DNA of 64,000 nucleotides from Xestospongia bergquistia (Eukaryota > Porifera > Demospongiae > Haplosclerida > Petrosiidae), in the NCBI GenBank assembly GCA_963965975.1, contig OZ014419.1, positions 7,024,150 through 7,088,149 on the forward strand, written 5' to 3'. Position numbers and translations under genes: made by a program. Under the pieces are notes generated by a model, which searched no databases, was not told the origin of the DNA, and worked only from the letters and a program-made list of their open reading frames with translations. Below are positions 25,591 through 36,904 of the stretch, piece by piece (the stretch's first letter is position 1; every line of letters begins with the position of its first letter).

Positions 25591-26763
25591 TTACAAATTG
25601 TTTTTTATTGTACTGTGGAGTTGTTCAGCAAAGACTGTATCTTTAACTTTTAGTAAGTATGTCACTGGAGTAGGTGTCGACTCAGTTTTGTCAGGTGATG
25701 ATATTTCAAGAGGTGGATTAGGAAATGTTACAAACATGATCGAGTTCTTTTGTAATGTGATTGGAATTGAGTCTGTTATTTGAACATTGAGAAGAATTTG
25801 ACCAATGGATGTGTCATTTCGTAAAAGGAGGCGGACCCCATGTTCCTGTTGTTCAACACGAAGTTTACCTACTCCTAGCTCAACAAATTGGTTTTCCTTT
25901 TTATAATAGAGTTTTGAACGTACAGCAAAGAGACAGTCAGAATCAGGCTCACTTGATATCGTTTGTGGACTAGGAGAGTGTGGTTTATCTAAGGAATATA
26001 ATAAGTCAGTAATTTTGTAGAGATCAATTTACCTTGACAGCTGGTACTTTCTTCTGAGTCTGAACTTTGATGATCCGGTGTTTTTCCATTTTGGTCTTTT
26101 TCTGTGTCCTCTAACTTATCATCATTGTCCACTTGATCTAATTCTCTTAAATATCGTTGATAATCTTCAAATACAGGAGTCAAATCGATACAGGGATTAG
26201 CACGGACGTGGTCACTGATCCATTTAGTAACACTCTCGTTAAGTGAACGTAATTTATGTATATAATTAGAATCATAATCTTTCTGTGGAAGTGGTGTTGA
26301 CATTGGAAGGGCTGTAAATGAGATTGATGGAGCTAAGGAGGGAGTTATTGTGGGTGCTAATAAAGGGACTGTGCTTTGAGGGACTAATGGTTTAAAGGAA
26401 CCTGTTAAATTGATACTAGAGAAAATACCACTGGACTAAAGGAGACAGAGTGAAACACTTAGGACATATAAACGCTATTTACTTGTTTGTCATCTTGATT
26501 AGATTTTGTTCTCCTTGCCATTTTCATCCTATAAAATGATATATCATTCAATAATGATTAAAATTTGACAAGCTTATCTTAAAATAAATAAGACTTACGG
26601 CCTCCTTTTTAGTTCATCATCTGATGCTTTTTTAAAGCCAGTGCTTACTTCCTGGAAAGGAAAGATTTATAATAAATTATGTCATCATTACTATTACCTC
26701 TTCCTCATTATCTTGTTCCCAGTTATCTGAGGTAAGCTGTTCATTTGCTGATCTCTTAGACAT
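25591..26763 (-). CDS. NUP50: Nucleoporin Nup50
   Basis: ATG 26763 opens with the NUP50 N-terminal importin-binding motif (MSKRSANEQLTSDNWEQ, then STGFKKASDDELKRR). The middle part is Ser/Pro/Thr-rich. The C-terminal Ran-binding domain begins near 25960 (CLFAVRSKLYYKKENQFVEL, GVGKLRVEQ, VRLLLRNDTSIGQILLN) and ends at TAA 25591. NUP50 sits at the nuclear basket and helps disassemble importin-alpha:cargo, working with RanGTP. No FG dipeptide is visible in the protein, unlike vertebrate NUP50. Its stop is 90 nt from that of NUP58, with AATAAA-type signals for both strands between. Confidence 0.9.
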
Positions 26764-26773
26764 AGTTAATACA

Positions 26774-26779
26774 CACGTG
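26774..26779. promoter_or_regulatory. CACGTG E-box upstream of NUP50
   Basis: Palindromic CACGTG starting 11 nt upstream of the NUP50 start codon (26763, minus strand). Confidence 0.4.
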
Positions 26780-26890
26780 GTGATGCAGGATTACGGAAGT
26801 ATGCAGAAAATATTAGAAATGGGTGGCATTAATTAATTATTCTCAATTACTGTTGTTAACAAATAATTATATAAGATAACAATAGATATA

Positions 26891-26910
26891 GTGTGTGTGT
26901 GTGTGTGTGT
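26891..26910. repeat. (GT)n microsatellite abutting the pICln stop codon
   Basis: Ten GT units directly next to the TAG at 26911. On the gene strand this is (CA)n starting the 3' UTR. Confidence 0.9.
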
Positions 26911-27820
26911 CTATGAGTCGTCTGGAACATCTTCAAATTGTCCATTATTATCATCACCATTGGTAGGAACTAGAAGATAAAATAATAATACATTCTGATT
27001 TTTATAGACACTCATTTAATGTTGTACTTTACATTAGTAGTGCATAATGAAGGGGTCCAACCTGTTTATATTTACTTACTTTCTTCATTATTAATCATAG
27101 AAGTAAATTCTTCTGGTCTAGGCATTTGTATAACACTCTCCAAATGTTCTAATACTGCCTACAATGATTTAATAAAATTACTTAATTAATAGGAGCTTAC
27201 CCTTCCTTCCACTGATAAATGAGGTAACCCTTCTTCTGCTGATGTATAAAACACGCCTCCTTCATTCTCATCTAACTCAACCTCTTCAAAATTATTATCA
27301 CCTTCAGCTTCACTATCCGAAGAGAGTTCTGGATCAGGATATAGTGTTTGACACTCACAAATAGCAGAGTACATGCCATCCACTGAAATATAAATGAAAT
27401 GGAATTAAACTAGAGAATAATGGCTTTACATTGATCTGATGATAATGGAACAAATCTAATTTCTGTAATTTTTTCAATGGGACTCCCTTCCTCGTCAGGA
27501 TCGTCATCATCATCATTTTCATCATCAGTATCCAACGGACAGTACAGGATATATAGACAAGGATGAGGAAAAGTTGACAGGTCACGACTAACAGCATGAA
27601 GAGAGATTGATGGATATTGAAGTGTCATAATATCAGATTGATCATCATTAGACCACTGCACGTACCTGTGTATGTATGATGGACATAAATATTACAATTA
27701 TTTAACAACTTACCCTTCTTCTATGGAGAGGATTCCTGGACCTCTGTCTTGTCCTTGTACAAAGAGAGAGACATTAGGTACTTGTAAAACACAGTCACTG
27801 CCAGCAAACTGAGACTCCAT
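26911..27820 (-). CDS. CLNS1A: Methylosome subunit pICln
   Basis: ATG 27820 (MESQFAGSDCVLQVPNVSLF), GILSIEEGYVQWSN near 27680, YPSISLHAVSRDL near 27620, an acidic Asp-rich loop (DDENDDDDDPDEE), MYSAICECQTLYPDPE near 27370, an acidic tail and ending GQFEDVPDDS. This is the pICln PH-like fold, the chaperone that hands Sm proteins to PRMT5 and SMN during snRNP assembly. Exons are small with introns of about 45-70 nt. The acidic insert and tail are typical. Length of about 220 residues is normal. Reads in tandem with NUP50 (147 nt gap). Confidence 0.93.
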
Positions 27821-28659
27821 TTATTTACGACTATACCACGTTTGAACAACAGCACTCAAAACTATGAATATTGTTAATACTATTGTCATTAATTAAGCAC
27901 TATATAATTCTTTCGAATCAAAGAATGACCCAAAATGATAGCTAATGAAATTACTTCAAACTTTTAAGTAGATATATATTGAGGTTATTGTTAAGTAAAG
28001 TTATTGTTTCTGCTCTAAAATGTTGTTAAAGTGTTTAAAAAACAAAGACATTTAATAATTTACTAGAACATGTACATAATATATATATATATTATGTACT
28101 AGTAAAATAAAGGGGATTTCAATGTTTTGACTTTTTTGCACACAATCTATTATTCTGGTTTGAGAAGAAGCAGCTGTAATATCTTATTGGCAACAATTCA
28201 AATGAATAAAGTGCAAATCAAAATATTTTATTACAATTTAGATAAATACAAATTATATAATTCTAAAATTGATTAATTAATAAACTAGAACAATACTATT
28301 AAATATTTTAATTTTAATCATTAATAGCGTTATAAAGGAAGGAACAATGGGCAGTGATAAATCATTTAATTTTTTCTGAAGCTAGAATTATAGGTACTTG
28401 TTAATTGACATTAATATCACTTCTCCTTAATGTTGTATCAATTTTAAAAGTATAATGTCCTCAGTTTTACTAGTACAATTATATACAAGACTACAAGTTA
28501 ATGAACTTTTTTACTGATTCTAACAACATTTCTGAGCACAAACAATTATCTACTCAACAAAGATTTGATAGCTAACTTTATAAAAAATTTAAGAAATTGG
28601 TTTCATAATTTTAGTTTCTTTCTTAATTTTGCATACAGACAAGCTTGTTTAATTATACA

Positions 28660-28700
<41 letters not shown>

Positions 28701-28709
28701 GTGATAATG
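27821..28709. other. Intergenic region, very AT-rich, no gene seen
   Basis: Gap between the pICln start and the DAW1 stop. It holds a perfect 28-nt AT palindrome at 28072-28099 (GTACATAAT arms) and an (AAT)n run just below the DAW1 stop. I see no open frame with family character and no RNA gene. Confidence 0.6.
28660..28700. repeat. (AAT)n microsatellite in the DAW1 3' UTR
   Basis: Thirteen to fourteen AAT units on the + strand, starting 9 nt beyond the DAW1 stop at 28710. Confidence 0.9.
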
Positions 28710-29880
28710 TTATCGCCACAATCTACACGTGTTATCTTTGCTACCTATCAAAAGATAAAACGATATAATTAAAGGAAATGGGTGTGGCTAACCTGTAATT
28801 ATGATGTCACCTTCATAATTAAAGGCGGCACTAAAAATTTCATCACTATGTCCCTCAAAAATTTGTAGGCACTCTCCCTTCAAGGGGTCCCACAAACGAG
28901 CTGTTTTGTCACTACTTGCAGTTAAAATACGTGTCCCTTGAGGGTTAAAAATTACCTACAGACGATTGATAAAAATAAAATTTGAACTATTTACTTTGCT
29001 AATCTCTCCCAAATGACCTGTGAGTTTTGATATACAAGTACATGTGGAAACATTATATATACAAGCTGTACCTAAATGGATGCATAAACAAACAATGGAT
29101 AAACAAACATTTACCATCTGCAGATGCAGTTACTAAATACAATCCAGTAGAATCAAATGCAACATCTAGTACCTCATCTTCATGATCCCTTGAATTAAGT
29201 GATAGTCATGTGACACAATAGTGAGGTCACATGATACCTTAGTGTCGAAATACACTTTCCAGTTTGTGTGTCCCATAATTTACAAGTACTATCCATAGAA
29301 CCAGTTGCTATAATTGTACTATCATAACTAAAAACAGCATTAGATATTTCTGCTCTGTGTCCAATAAGAGTTAATTTCCTCCTAGATAAATGGATGGATG
29401 ATGGATGAATAACTGGACAGATGGATGCATTGATAAAATTAATGGATGGATAAAATAGATTGATGGATAGATAGACAAGTGGGACATATTTTAATAGCAG
29501 ATTAACATGTACGTACTTTGCCGTGGGAACATCCCATACTAATACAGTATGATCAAATGATCCAGTTAGTAAAGTATCTCCACTACTATCAAAACATAAT
29601 GATATTACTTCAGCAGTATGACCCTATAATTAATAATTAATAATTAAAATAACAAGGTTATCATTACTTACTGCTAGAGTAGCTCTCTCTGTACCATTCA
29701 CAACATCCCATAGACGACCTGTGGTGTCCATACTTCCTGTGGCTACCAGTGTACTTTGAGGGTTAAAATTGACACACACTACTTCAGAAGTGTGGCCACG
29801 AAATGTATGATAACATTTGCCTGTGTCAGTACTCCATAGACGACAGGTTTTATCAAATGAACCAGTAGCTATTTTATCTC

Positions 29881-29956
<76 letters not shown>

Positions 29957-30627
29957 CTAAAATTATACTCAGCCATAACATACCCATAAGGATTATTAAA
30001 GGCCACAGAGTAGACAACATTCTTATGACCCTCCAATGTTAATAATTCCTCTCCACTTGCTGTCTCCCATACTTTACAAGTACGATCATAACTACCAGTG
30101 ATAAAACTAGGAAGGAATATTGTTAACAAAGACAGCATGAAAGATATTGTTAATGTACCATGAACCTGACTTGTTAAATGCAACATTAGTCAGTGGAAGG
30201 ATATGCGCTTTAATAACTTTGAAAAGATAGAATGTCTTGTCTTTTGATAGACTAAGTTTTTGTTGAAGTTCTTTAAGAAAGTAATTATGTGGGTTAGAAA
30301 GGGGTTAATATTTCTTACTAGTAACGAGGGATGTGATTTGTTCTCTTCTTGATGGAGTCAAAAGTGGTTCTTGTTGTATAATATTCTCTACTAGTTCCTC
30401 AATATTAGTACTATAGAGAGTTTATAATTTTAAAGTTAGTGGGTGTGGTTTTCTCACTCAGGTTGAAGATCTAATAGATCTATTGATCGTGAATGTAGTT
30501 CTCCATCTTGTTCATATTCTAAAATAATACCTATTGAAATAAAATAAAATTAGATCATCATATTTATTTGTGTATGAATAAACGAACCAGGGGGATAATA
30601 GCGGAGTAAAAACCTCTTCAATTTCAT
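28710..30627 (-). CDS. DAW1: Dynein assembly factor with WD repeats 1 (ODA16)
   Basis: ATG 30627 ([14 protein letters not shown]). The N-terminal helical part carries [16 protein letters not shown]. Eight WD repeats follow ([83 protein letters not shown]). The last repeat crosses an intron (ACAG|GTAGC) to a 35-nt terminal exon encoding [10 protein letters not shown] and TAA at 28710. DAW1 escorts outer-arm dynein into cilia by binding IFT46. The gene suits a ciliated animal. One intron has a (CT)n acceptor tract. Its promoter is shared with the kinase gene (105 nt gap). Confidence 0.94.
29385..29475. repeat. Degenerate ATGGAT repeats in a DAW1 intron
   Basis: Irregular GGAT/ATGGATGAT units with spacers such as AACTGGACAG. 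The same family occurs in other introns of the window. Confidence 0.7.
29885..29954. repeat. (GA)n / (CT)n microsatellite at a DAW1 splice acceptor
   Basis: About 35 GA units on the + strand. On the gene strand (CT)n runs into GAAGAG and then the WD exon (DKIATGSF). Confidence 0.9.
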
Positions 30628-30732
30628 AATAAGCCTAAGGTGTGGTTGTGGGTGCGGTCAGTGGCTATTGTCAATAGAGGATAATTATCCTTTGAATCTT
30701 GTAGCAGTGCTGCTCTCTTTTGTCTGTGAATA

Positions 30733-33275
30733 ATGGCGACAGCTGTAGGTCTAAGTATAGATTGTAGTGATAATTCCTTATACAATAGTCGTTAGTAAAT
30801 AATGCATATCTTGTAATTCACGGACTAGTTTGTGATTTCGTCTTGTGCAGAAATTAATTGGAAAAGAAGGCACGAAAGATCCAGAGAAAATATTTACAAA
30901 GCAAGAACGAATTGGGTGTGGCAATTTTGGTGAAGTTTTTAAAGGGTATCTAATATATATATAATACTAATAATGAAAATCTATGGCTACATTAGTCAAT
31001 AAGTAAATACAAACATAAAATGTTTATATTTACTTTCTTTGTATGCAATATAGACTCATACTATAATATAATACATTATATTAGTATTTGTAGCTGTAAT
31101 ATAAATAATATATTAATGTTGTGTTTATTTATAGTGTTGAAAATCGTACAAATCGTGTTGTAGCTATTAAAATTATCGACTTAGAAGATGCAGATGATGA
31201 AATTGAAGATATCCAACAGGAAATTACTGTATTGTCGCAATGTGATTCACAATTTGTAACAACCTATTATGGATCTTATCTTAAAGTATGGATATTATAG
31301 TATGGAGAAATGGATGGATGGATAGATGAATGGATGTATTGATAAATGAATGGATGTATTGATGAATGAATGGATGAATGGATGTATTGATGAATGGACG
31401 GATAGCCAAGAGAGAGTGTTTATTTGATAAACAATCTAGTTATATACAATAACACAATGACAAAGTGTATTGTATATTTTCATTTTAGGGTACAAAGTTA
31501 TGGATTGTTATGGAATATGTTGGGGGTGGGTCAGCTCGAGATTTGGTTAGTATATTAAATTATTGTGTGTTTTGTTTTCTAAAGCAAACATTTGTTCTAA
31601 TTAATGCTTTAATAAAAACACTTGTACTATAGCTAGTATTTTGAGTAAGCCCCTATAATATTCTCATAATAGATGCAACCTGGTCCATTGGATGAGACTC
31701 AAATTGCTACTATTTTACGTGAAGTCTTAAAGGGTCTAGACTATTTACACTCTGAGAGAAAACTTCATCGTGATATTAAAGGTATGTTATTAGACGGATA
31801 ATGTTACAGTGCAAACTTACATCACTAGCCAATTGGAATATGGTCTATAAGACTCTATATTGATAACATGTATGGCTTTACTATAAAGTTTTTATAAGTT
31901 TTCAATCCACCTGTTATTATTGAGTCTTGTTCTTTCTTTAGCTGCTAATGTACTGCTCTCAGACAGAGGAGAGGTCAAACTTGCTGATTTTGGTGTAGCT
32001 GGGCAGTTGACTGATACTATGAAAAGATTTACTTTTGTAGGTACTCCATTTTGGATGGCACCTGAAGTTATTAAACAATCTGCTTATGATATGAAGGTTA
32101 TAATGCCATCCATCCATTTAACTGCAAACCATCCATCCATTTAACTGCAAACCATCCATCCATTTAATTGCAAACCATTAATCCATTTAGTTGCAGTTTA
32201 TTTAGCAACTCGTCAAAATTACATATCCATTTAATCATCTATTCATCCATTAGTCAAAGTTATTTGTAGTTATGCATCAATTATGTCATTGTTATCTATC
32301 CATAGGCTGATATCTGGTCATTGGGTATCACTGCTATTGAATTAGCTAAAGGAGAACCTCCTAACGCAGACCTTCATCCAATGAGGGTCTTGTTCCTCAT
32401 TCCTAAAAATCCCCCACCAGAATTGACAGGAAACTTTTCTCGGCCTTTCAAAGAATTTGTTGCAGCTTGTTTGAATAAAGACCCAGCACATGTGAGAAAG
32501 CCCCTAATAATCAGTGGATAATGAGAAATACATCCTTATCCTATAGCGTCCAACAGCTCGTGAATTGTTGAAACATCGATTTTTAAAGCAAGCCCGAAAA
32601 ACTTCATATTTGATAGACTTAATAGAAAGGTATCAACGCTGGAAAGCGAGTGGAGGTGACGAAGGTATCTCTCCTCCTGGTTCACTACAAAAAAAGAAAA
32701 AAAAGTAAGAAATGATCGTCCATCGATTAGGCTAGATCTATGCATCCATTCACATTATATTTATCTATCCATTTTCCTTATAGTCAAGAAGAAGTAGACA
32801 GTGGTTTAGAAGATACTTGGGACTTTGATGTGGACTCTCCAAGTGAGAAAACAGGAACTGTTAAAAGACGTTCCTCATCCTCTACTGACTCCTCCCCTTC
32901 TTCGTCAGAGGTACATTATACTTCTCATTCTATTGATCACTCTCTCTCTCTCTTTCTAGAATGCTTTTCCGTCAAATACAGAGCCTCCTTCAGCTAGTTT
33001 ATCAAAGATAGTACTGCCATTATTAGCACAGGTAAGAGATGGGTGTGGTTTATTATTTAACCTCTACTTCTTATCAGTTTGATGCACCTACTGATCCCAG
33101 TTGGCGTGTAAGTGGACAAGAAGCTGTAGTCGCTGTAGCTGAATTAATGGCAGCATTTCGTGAAGTGGAACAAACACGAGCAGGTTTTTGCGACGAATTA
33201 ATTCATAAAATTGTCTCATATCTTCAAACACCTCTATCTCATGAAAATAAATCTATTAAAAATAATATTGTTTAA
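30733..33275 (+). CDS. STK25: GCK-III Ste20 kinase (STK24/STK25/STK26 type)
   Basis: A tiny first exon from ATG 30733 (MATA) joins in phase to the kinase exon at about 30852. P-loop [13 protein letters not shown] near 30910, VAIKIID near 31170, gatekeeper-hinge [15 protein letters not shown] near 31500, HRDIKAANVLL split by an intron near 31780/31941, DFGVAG, activation loop [17 protein letters not shown] near 32040, [19 protein letters not shown] near 32310, then [10 protein letters not shown]. The C-terminal half is Ser-rich then helical, like the MST3/4 PDCD10-binding end ([19 protein letters not shown]). Kinases of this group work in STRIPAK and Golgi/polarity control. Introns hold ATGGAT repeats. 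A single gene here probably stands for the three vertebrate paralogues. Confidence 0.93.
31305..31400. repeat. Degenerate ATGGAT/ATGAATGGAT repeats in a kinase intron
   Basis: Six or more GGATG units arranged as ATGGATGTATTGATGAATG, in the intron after GSYLK. Confidence 0.75.
32096..32195. repeat. 27-29 bp tandem repeat with CATCCATCCATTTAA core
   Basis: Three to four copies of CCATCCATTTAACTGCAAA in the intron after YDMK, the reverse-strand form of the ATGGAT family. Confidence 0.8.
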
Positions 33276-33438
33276 TTAATTGTTTATTTCTATTCCCTCC
33301 ATTACAAGTCATTTGAAATCAACAGGTAACACTTTGTATTATAATTTAATATTATAATTACAATGTTTATAATAATTATAATTATTATTATAAAACCACT
33401 TCCTTATAACCTATGATCTGACCCCTACACTCAACAGT

Positions 33439-34650
33439 ATGTTATCATCTTTCATTTCCTGTACATCTTTCATTTCCCGTACGTCTTTCATTTCCTGTAC
33501 AAGAGAGAATTACAATATTATCATATTAACAGTATCGGTACTTACAATGGATGGAGAAGAACAGAAGAAGTTAAACGAACAGTTAATTTCTGCAGTTATA
33601 AGTGGAGAACTCTCAGATGTTCAAGAAGCTATTCAAAATGGAGCACAAGTCGATGCTCAAAATAGCATGGGATGTACAGGTCTCCACTATGCTGCTGAAC
33701 TTACGAATGTAGAAAAAACTCAATATCTATTATCCCAAAAAGCTAGTGTTAAGATTGTTGATAAACGTGGTAGAACTGCACTTTATCTAGCAGCAAGAGA
33801 GGGAAGTCTAGCAATAGTCAAAATGTTTGTTGAAGGACATCAAGCTGATATCAATGCTAAAAATGATCATGGTGAAGCTCCATTACATGTTGCAGCAACA
33901 ATTGGTTGTACAGATGTTGTAGCCTTTTTAATTGAATGCGGTGCTCCTATTAATGAAGTTAATGTATACGATTATAGTCCTCTGATGTTAGCTGCCCTCA
34001 ATGGTCGTAAAGAGACAACTAGCTATTTAATCAAGAAAGGTGCTGACATTTATCTTGGTAATGGAATTGGCTCTACTGCTCTTCATTTAGCTGCATATCG
34101 AGGACATGTTGAAGTAGCTGAAGTCTTGATCAAAGAAGCTCATGCAGATTATGAACGAAAGAATGAACCTGGTAACACTCCATTTATGGTAGCGTGTGAG
34201 TCAGGTCATTGTCCAGTAGCTTCATTTTTATTAGAGAAAGGAGCAGACAAATATATGCTTAATAATGATAAGCGCTCAGCATTTCATTTAGCTGTTGAAA
34301 GTGGAAGAGAAGAAGTGGTCAAGATGTTAGTTGATGACTATGACATCAATGTTAAAGATAGGTGTGGTTTTGCTCCATTGACATTAGCTTGCAGATATGG
34401 ACACTACTCCATTGCTGTGATTCTATTGAAGAAAGGAGCAGATCCCAATACAGTTACCAGTAATCAATGGACAGCATTGCATTATGCTTGTACCAATGGA
34501 TATGTTGACATTGTAGAGCTCTTGTGTCGTCAATATGGTGCTAATGTACATGTTGTGAACAATTATGGTCAGACGCCATTGGATGCTGCTCAGGAAAAAG
34601 GTCATGAAAACATTGTAAAGTCTCTGAATGAGTTTATAAATGACAAGTGA
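33439..34650 (+). CDS. Intronless ankyrin-repeat protein
   Basis: One uninterrupted frame; I favour the internal ATG at 33547 (MDGEEQKKLNEQLISA), giving 367 residues, because the upstream 36 codons are a tandem-repeat translation. About ten ankyrin repeats fill the protein (TGLHYAAEL, TALYLAAREG, APLHVAATIG, SPLMLAALNG, TALHLAAYRGH, TPFMVACESGH, SAFHLAVESG, APLTLACRYGH, TALHYACTNG, TPLDAAQEKGH). There is no other domain, signal peptide or membrane span, so it is likely a cytosolic scaffold. The absence of introns among intron-rich neighbours may mean a retrocopy. No orthologue is recognised; ankyrin proteins cannot be assigned from repeats alone. Confidence 0.85.
   Translation: MLSSFISCTSFISRTSFISCTRENYNIIILTVSVLTMDGEEQKKLNEQLISAVISGELSDVQEAIQNGAQVDAQNSMGCTGLHYAAELTNVEKTQYLLSQKASVKIVDKRGRTALYLAAREGSLAIVKMFVEGHQADINAKNDHGEAPLHVAATIGCTDVVAFLIECGAPINEVNVYDYSPLMLAALNGRKETTSYLIKKGADIYLGNGIGSTALHLAAYRGHVEVAEVLIKEAHADYERKNEPGNTPFMVACESGHCPVASFLLEKGADKYMLNNDKRSAFHLAVESGREEVVKMLVDDYDINVKDRCGFAPLTLACRYGHYSIAVILLKKGADPNTVTSNQWTALHYACTNGYVDIVELLCRQYGANVHVVNNYGQTPLDAAQEKGHENIVKSLNEFINDK
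33448..33501 (+). repeat. Three 18-bp tandem units
   Basis: TCTTTCATTTCCTGTACA occurs three times head to tail with two substitutions in the middle copy, just upstream of the preferred ankyrin start. Confidence 0.85.
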
Positions 34651-34776
34651 TTATAATGGACCTAATTTTTTTCAATATTTGGGATATAATTTTTTTCATT
34701 TTTGCTAACTTGTATACTTATCTTGATTATTCATTACTTATGAATTTAATAAGCCCCACCCTGCTGTATTACCAAA

Positions 34777-36670
34777 ATGTTAGGTAGAAGATGGTCTTCC
34801 AGTGGTCAGAGGACATCCTCAGCTTTTCCTAAATGGAAGGAAGGACCACCCAATAATCCAACTAGTCGGCCTAAGACAGCTTTTTCCTCAGTTCCAGAAG
34901 AAGACCCAGCACAGCAAGTAAGAACAGTTGCATGCTACCTTTCTATCATGCACTGATATTTTGTTGCAGCGACCTACTTCTAGTTGTATCCGACCTCTGT
35001 CTGGAAAGGTATTTATCAGACGTACAGTCAAACGTGGTTGGGTAGCTAAAAGTGTCAATGATCCTCCACCAGGCAGTGGTGTCTGGGACCTTGAAGAGGA
35101 GGATGACCTATCAGATACAGGCTCACTGGATTCATTTTTTGATGATGACTTTGATCAGGATACTAAAGAGGAAGCATTAGGCAAGTTCTTATCTTGCAAC
35201 ACATTAGGAGTTGAATCAAAGGTGCATTATAAAGATAACACACATTACTTCACAGCTCTTTACATTATGTAGGGTCATAAAGCAGATTGGAGGGCTGGGG
35301 AGCTTGCTATTCCAGAGTTCCATTGTCCTCGATGTCGTGATCACTGGTATGGACTCTCTGCTTTTCCATGTGATGAAGAACTAGCTCGACTCATACGAGA
35401 GGGAAAATGGTATGTTGGAAAAGGCAATGGAATCCGAAATGAAAGACTAACTGATACTCAAAGAGAGAGAGGAAAATCAGACAATATTGTTAATAGTCAC
35501 TCTACAGATTCCTTAACATTGCCAGATATAAGTTCAAGAAGAAAAGGTGGTTTCCAAATAAAAAAATCTGATCATCATATTGATTTTTTGAGCCCAACAG
35601 CTCAAAATAAGAAAAAGAAAAATCGCCACATTTCATTCAAACTAGGTGATGAAGGTGAAGATGATGACAATCTTAAAGGAGAAGGTTCCACTGGTTTACT
35701 AGATGTCAGAAATAGAGGGAGAAAAAGAGACTCCTCTAGTCCATCAAGCAGCTCTGTTAATGTTTCCAGTGATATTAGAAGTAGAGAAACTGCAGGAGAT
35801 AACAAGTTTGGAGGAGGGCTAGGTACTAGTAGAGAAAGTGGAGATGACACAGCTAAAAGAAATATGAAATCATCTTCAAGTGCTTCAGATCTAAACAGTG
35901 GTAGTTCAGCTACTTTGTTAAGAGACACAGAGAGGATTAGGAGAGGTAGAAGAGGTGATGGTGACAATGATGGTAACTCTAATGGAGTCAACAAAAGTAG
36001 GAAAGGAGGAAATAGACTAGCAAACAAGAGAGAAGAGAGTAGTCTTTCCAAATTAGGTGAGGACAAATCAAAGAAAGATGATAATAGAAAGTTAGGAAAT
36101 GGAAAAGGTGATGGTAATGGTTCTGTCAATTCTAGATTCAATCAGAGTACTCATTATGGTGGTGATTTAAATCGACAAGAAGGGAAGGGAGAGGTAGTAA
36201 GAAGTACTGAACAATTCACACATGGTCAAAGTACTGACAATAAAGACAGTCAAAGAAATGGAATAGCAGCAGGAAGAGAAGAAGGTAGAAAAGATGGGAG
36301 ACCAACAGATTCACAAACTTCAAGCCATCGAGGATCCCGAACTAGTTTGCATAGAGGGTCTCAACAATGGGGAGGAGGTACAAAGACAGAACGAGAGTTA
36401 GTCCAGGGCAAAGGTTATATGCGAGCTTCAAGTCCTTCTCAGTCAGAATGGGGTGATCCAACACATGCTCGGATATGGGCTTCAAATACTGCAAGTTCTT
36501 CACGAGTTTCACTAGCTCCTAGCAACAGTGGTCGTCATAACAACGACGAAGATACAAATGAACCAATACTACCTCCAATAGTACGTCAGAAGATGGAGAA
36601 TCCTTTTGCATCCATCAGTTTAATGGATGGATTTGAGTTAACAAGAGCATTCAGGTTCTCATATTATTAA
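34777..36670 (+). CDS. Uncharacterised charged protein with a CPRC motif
   Basis: ATG 34777 (MLGRRWSSSGQR). Exon junctions: PAQQ|RPTSS at 34917/34970, and VESK|GHKADW using a GTGCAT donor at 35220. The short ordered part has FHCPRCRDHWYGLSAFPC, which could hold one metal or be redox active. From about 35500 to the stop at 36670 the protein is disordered and rich in Ser, Lys, Arg, Asp, Gly (RGRKRDSSSPSSSS, SSHRGSRTSLHRGSQQW). I recognise no family. It follows the ankyrin gene in the same direction, 126 nt behind. The last exon runs to a stop, but a potential donor near 36655 could extend it. Confidence 0.65.
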
Positions 36671-36904
36671 CATGATCATTATATTATTATAGTTTTGTTT
36701 GTGCCTGAAGGTCTTTTATAATAATATTCATAGTTGTGAATGTATTGTTTACTGGATTATGAATATCAACTAAATAAATCTATAAATATAAATTCATTGT
36801 AAGGGAAAATAGATTTTTAGATAATAACATGAGTGTCTTGAACTTGGGCTTGACCTCAACTGGTGATATTTGTTTAACTTAACAATAATGTTTTATTTAA
36901 TATA

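Noticed and set aside
28760-28800. DAW1 appearing truncated after IIITG
   Set aside because: A downstream 35-nt exon restores [10 protein letters not shown] and a stop at 28710.
35175-35280. GC-AG intron with donor GGCAAGT in the uncharacterised gene
   Set aside because: It would leave the wrong phase at the GGTCATAAA acceptor; the GTGCAT donor at 35220 fits.
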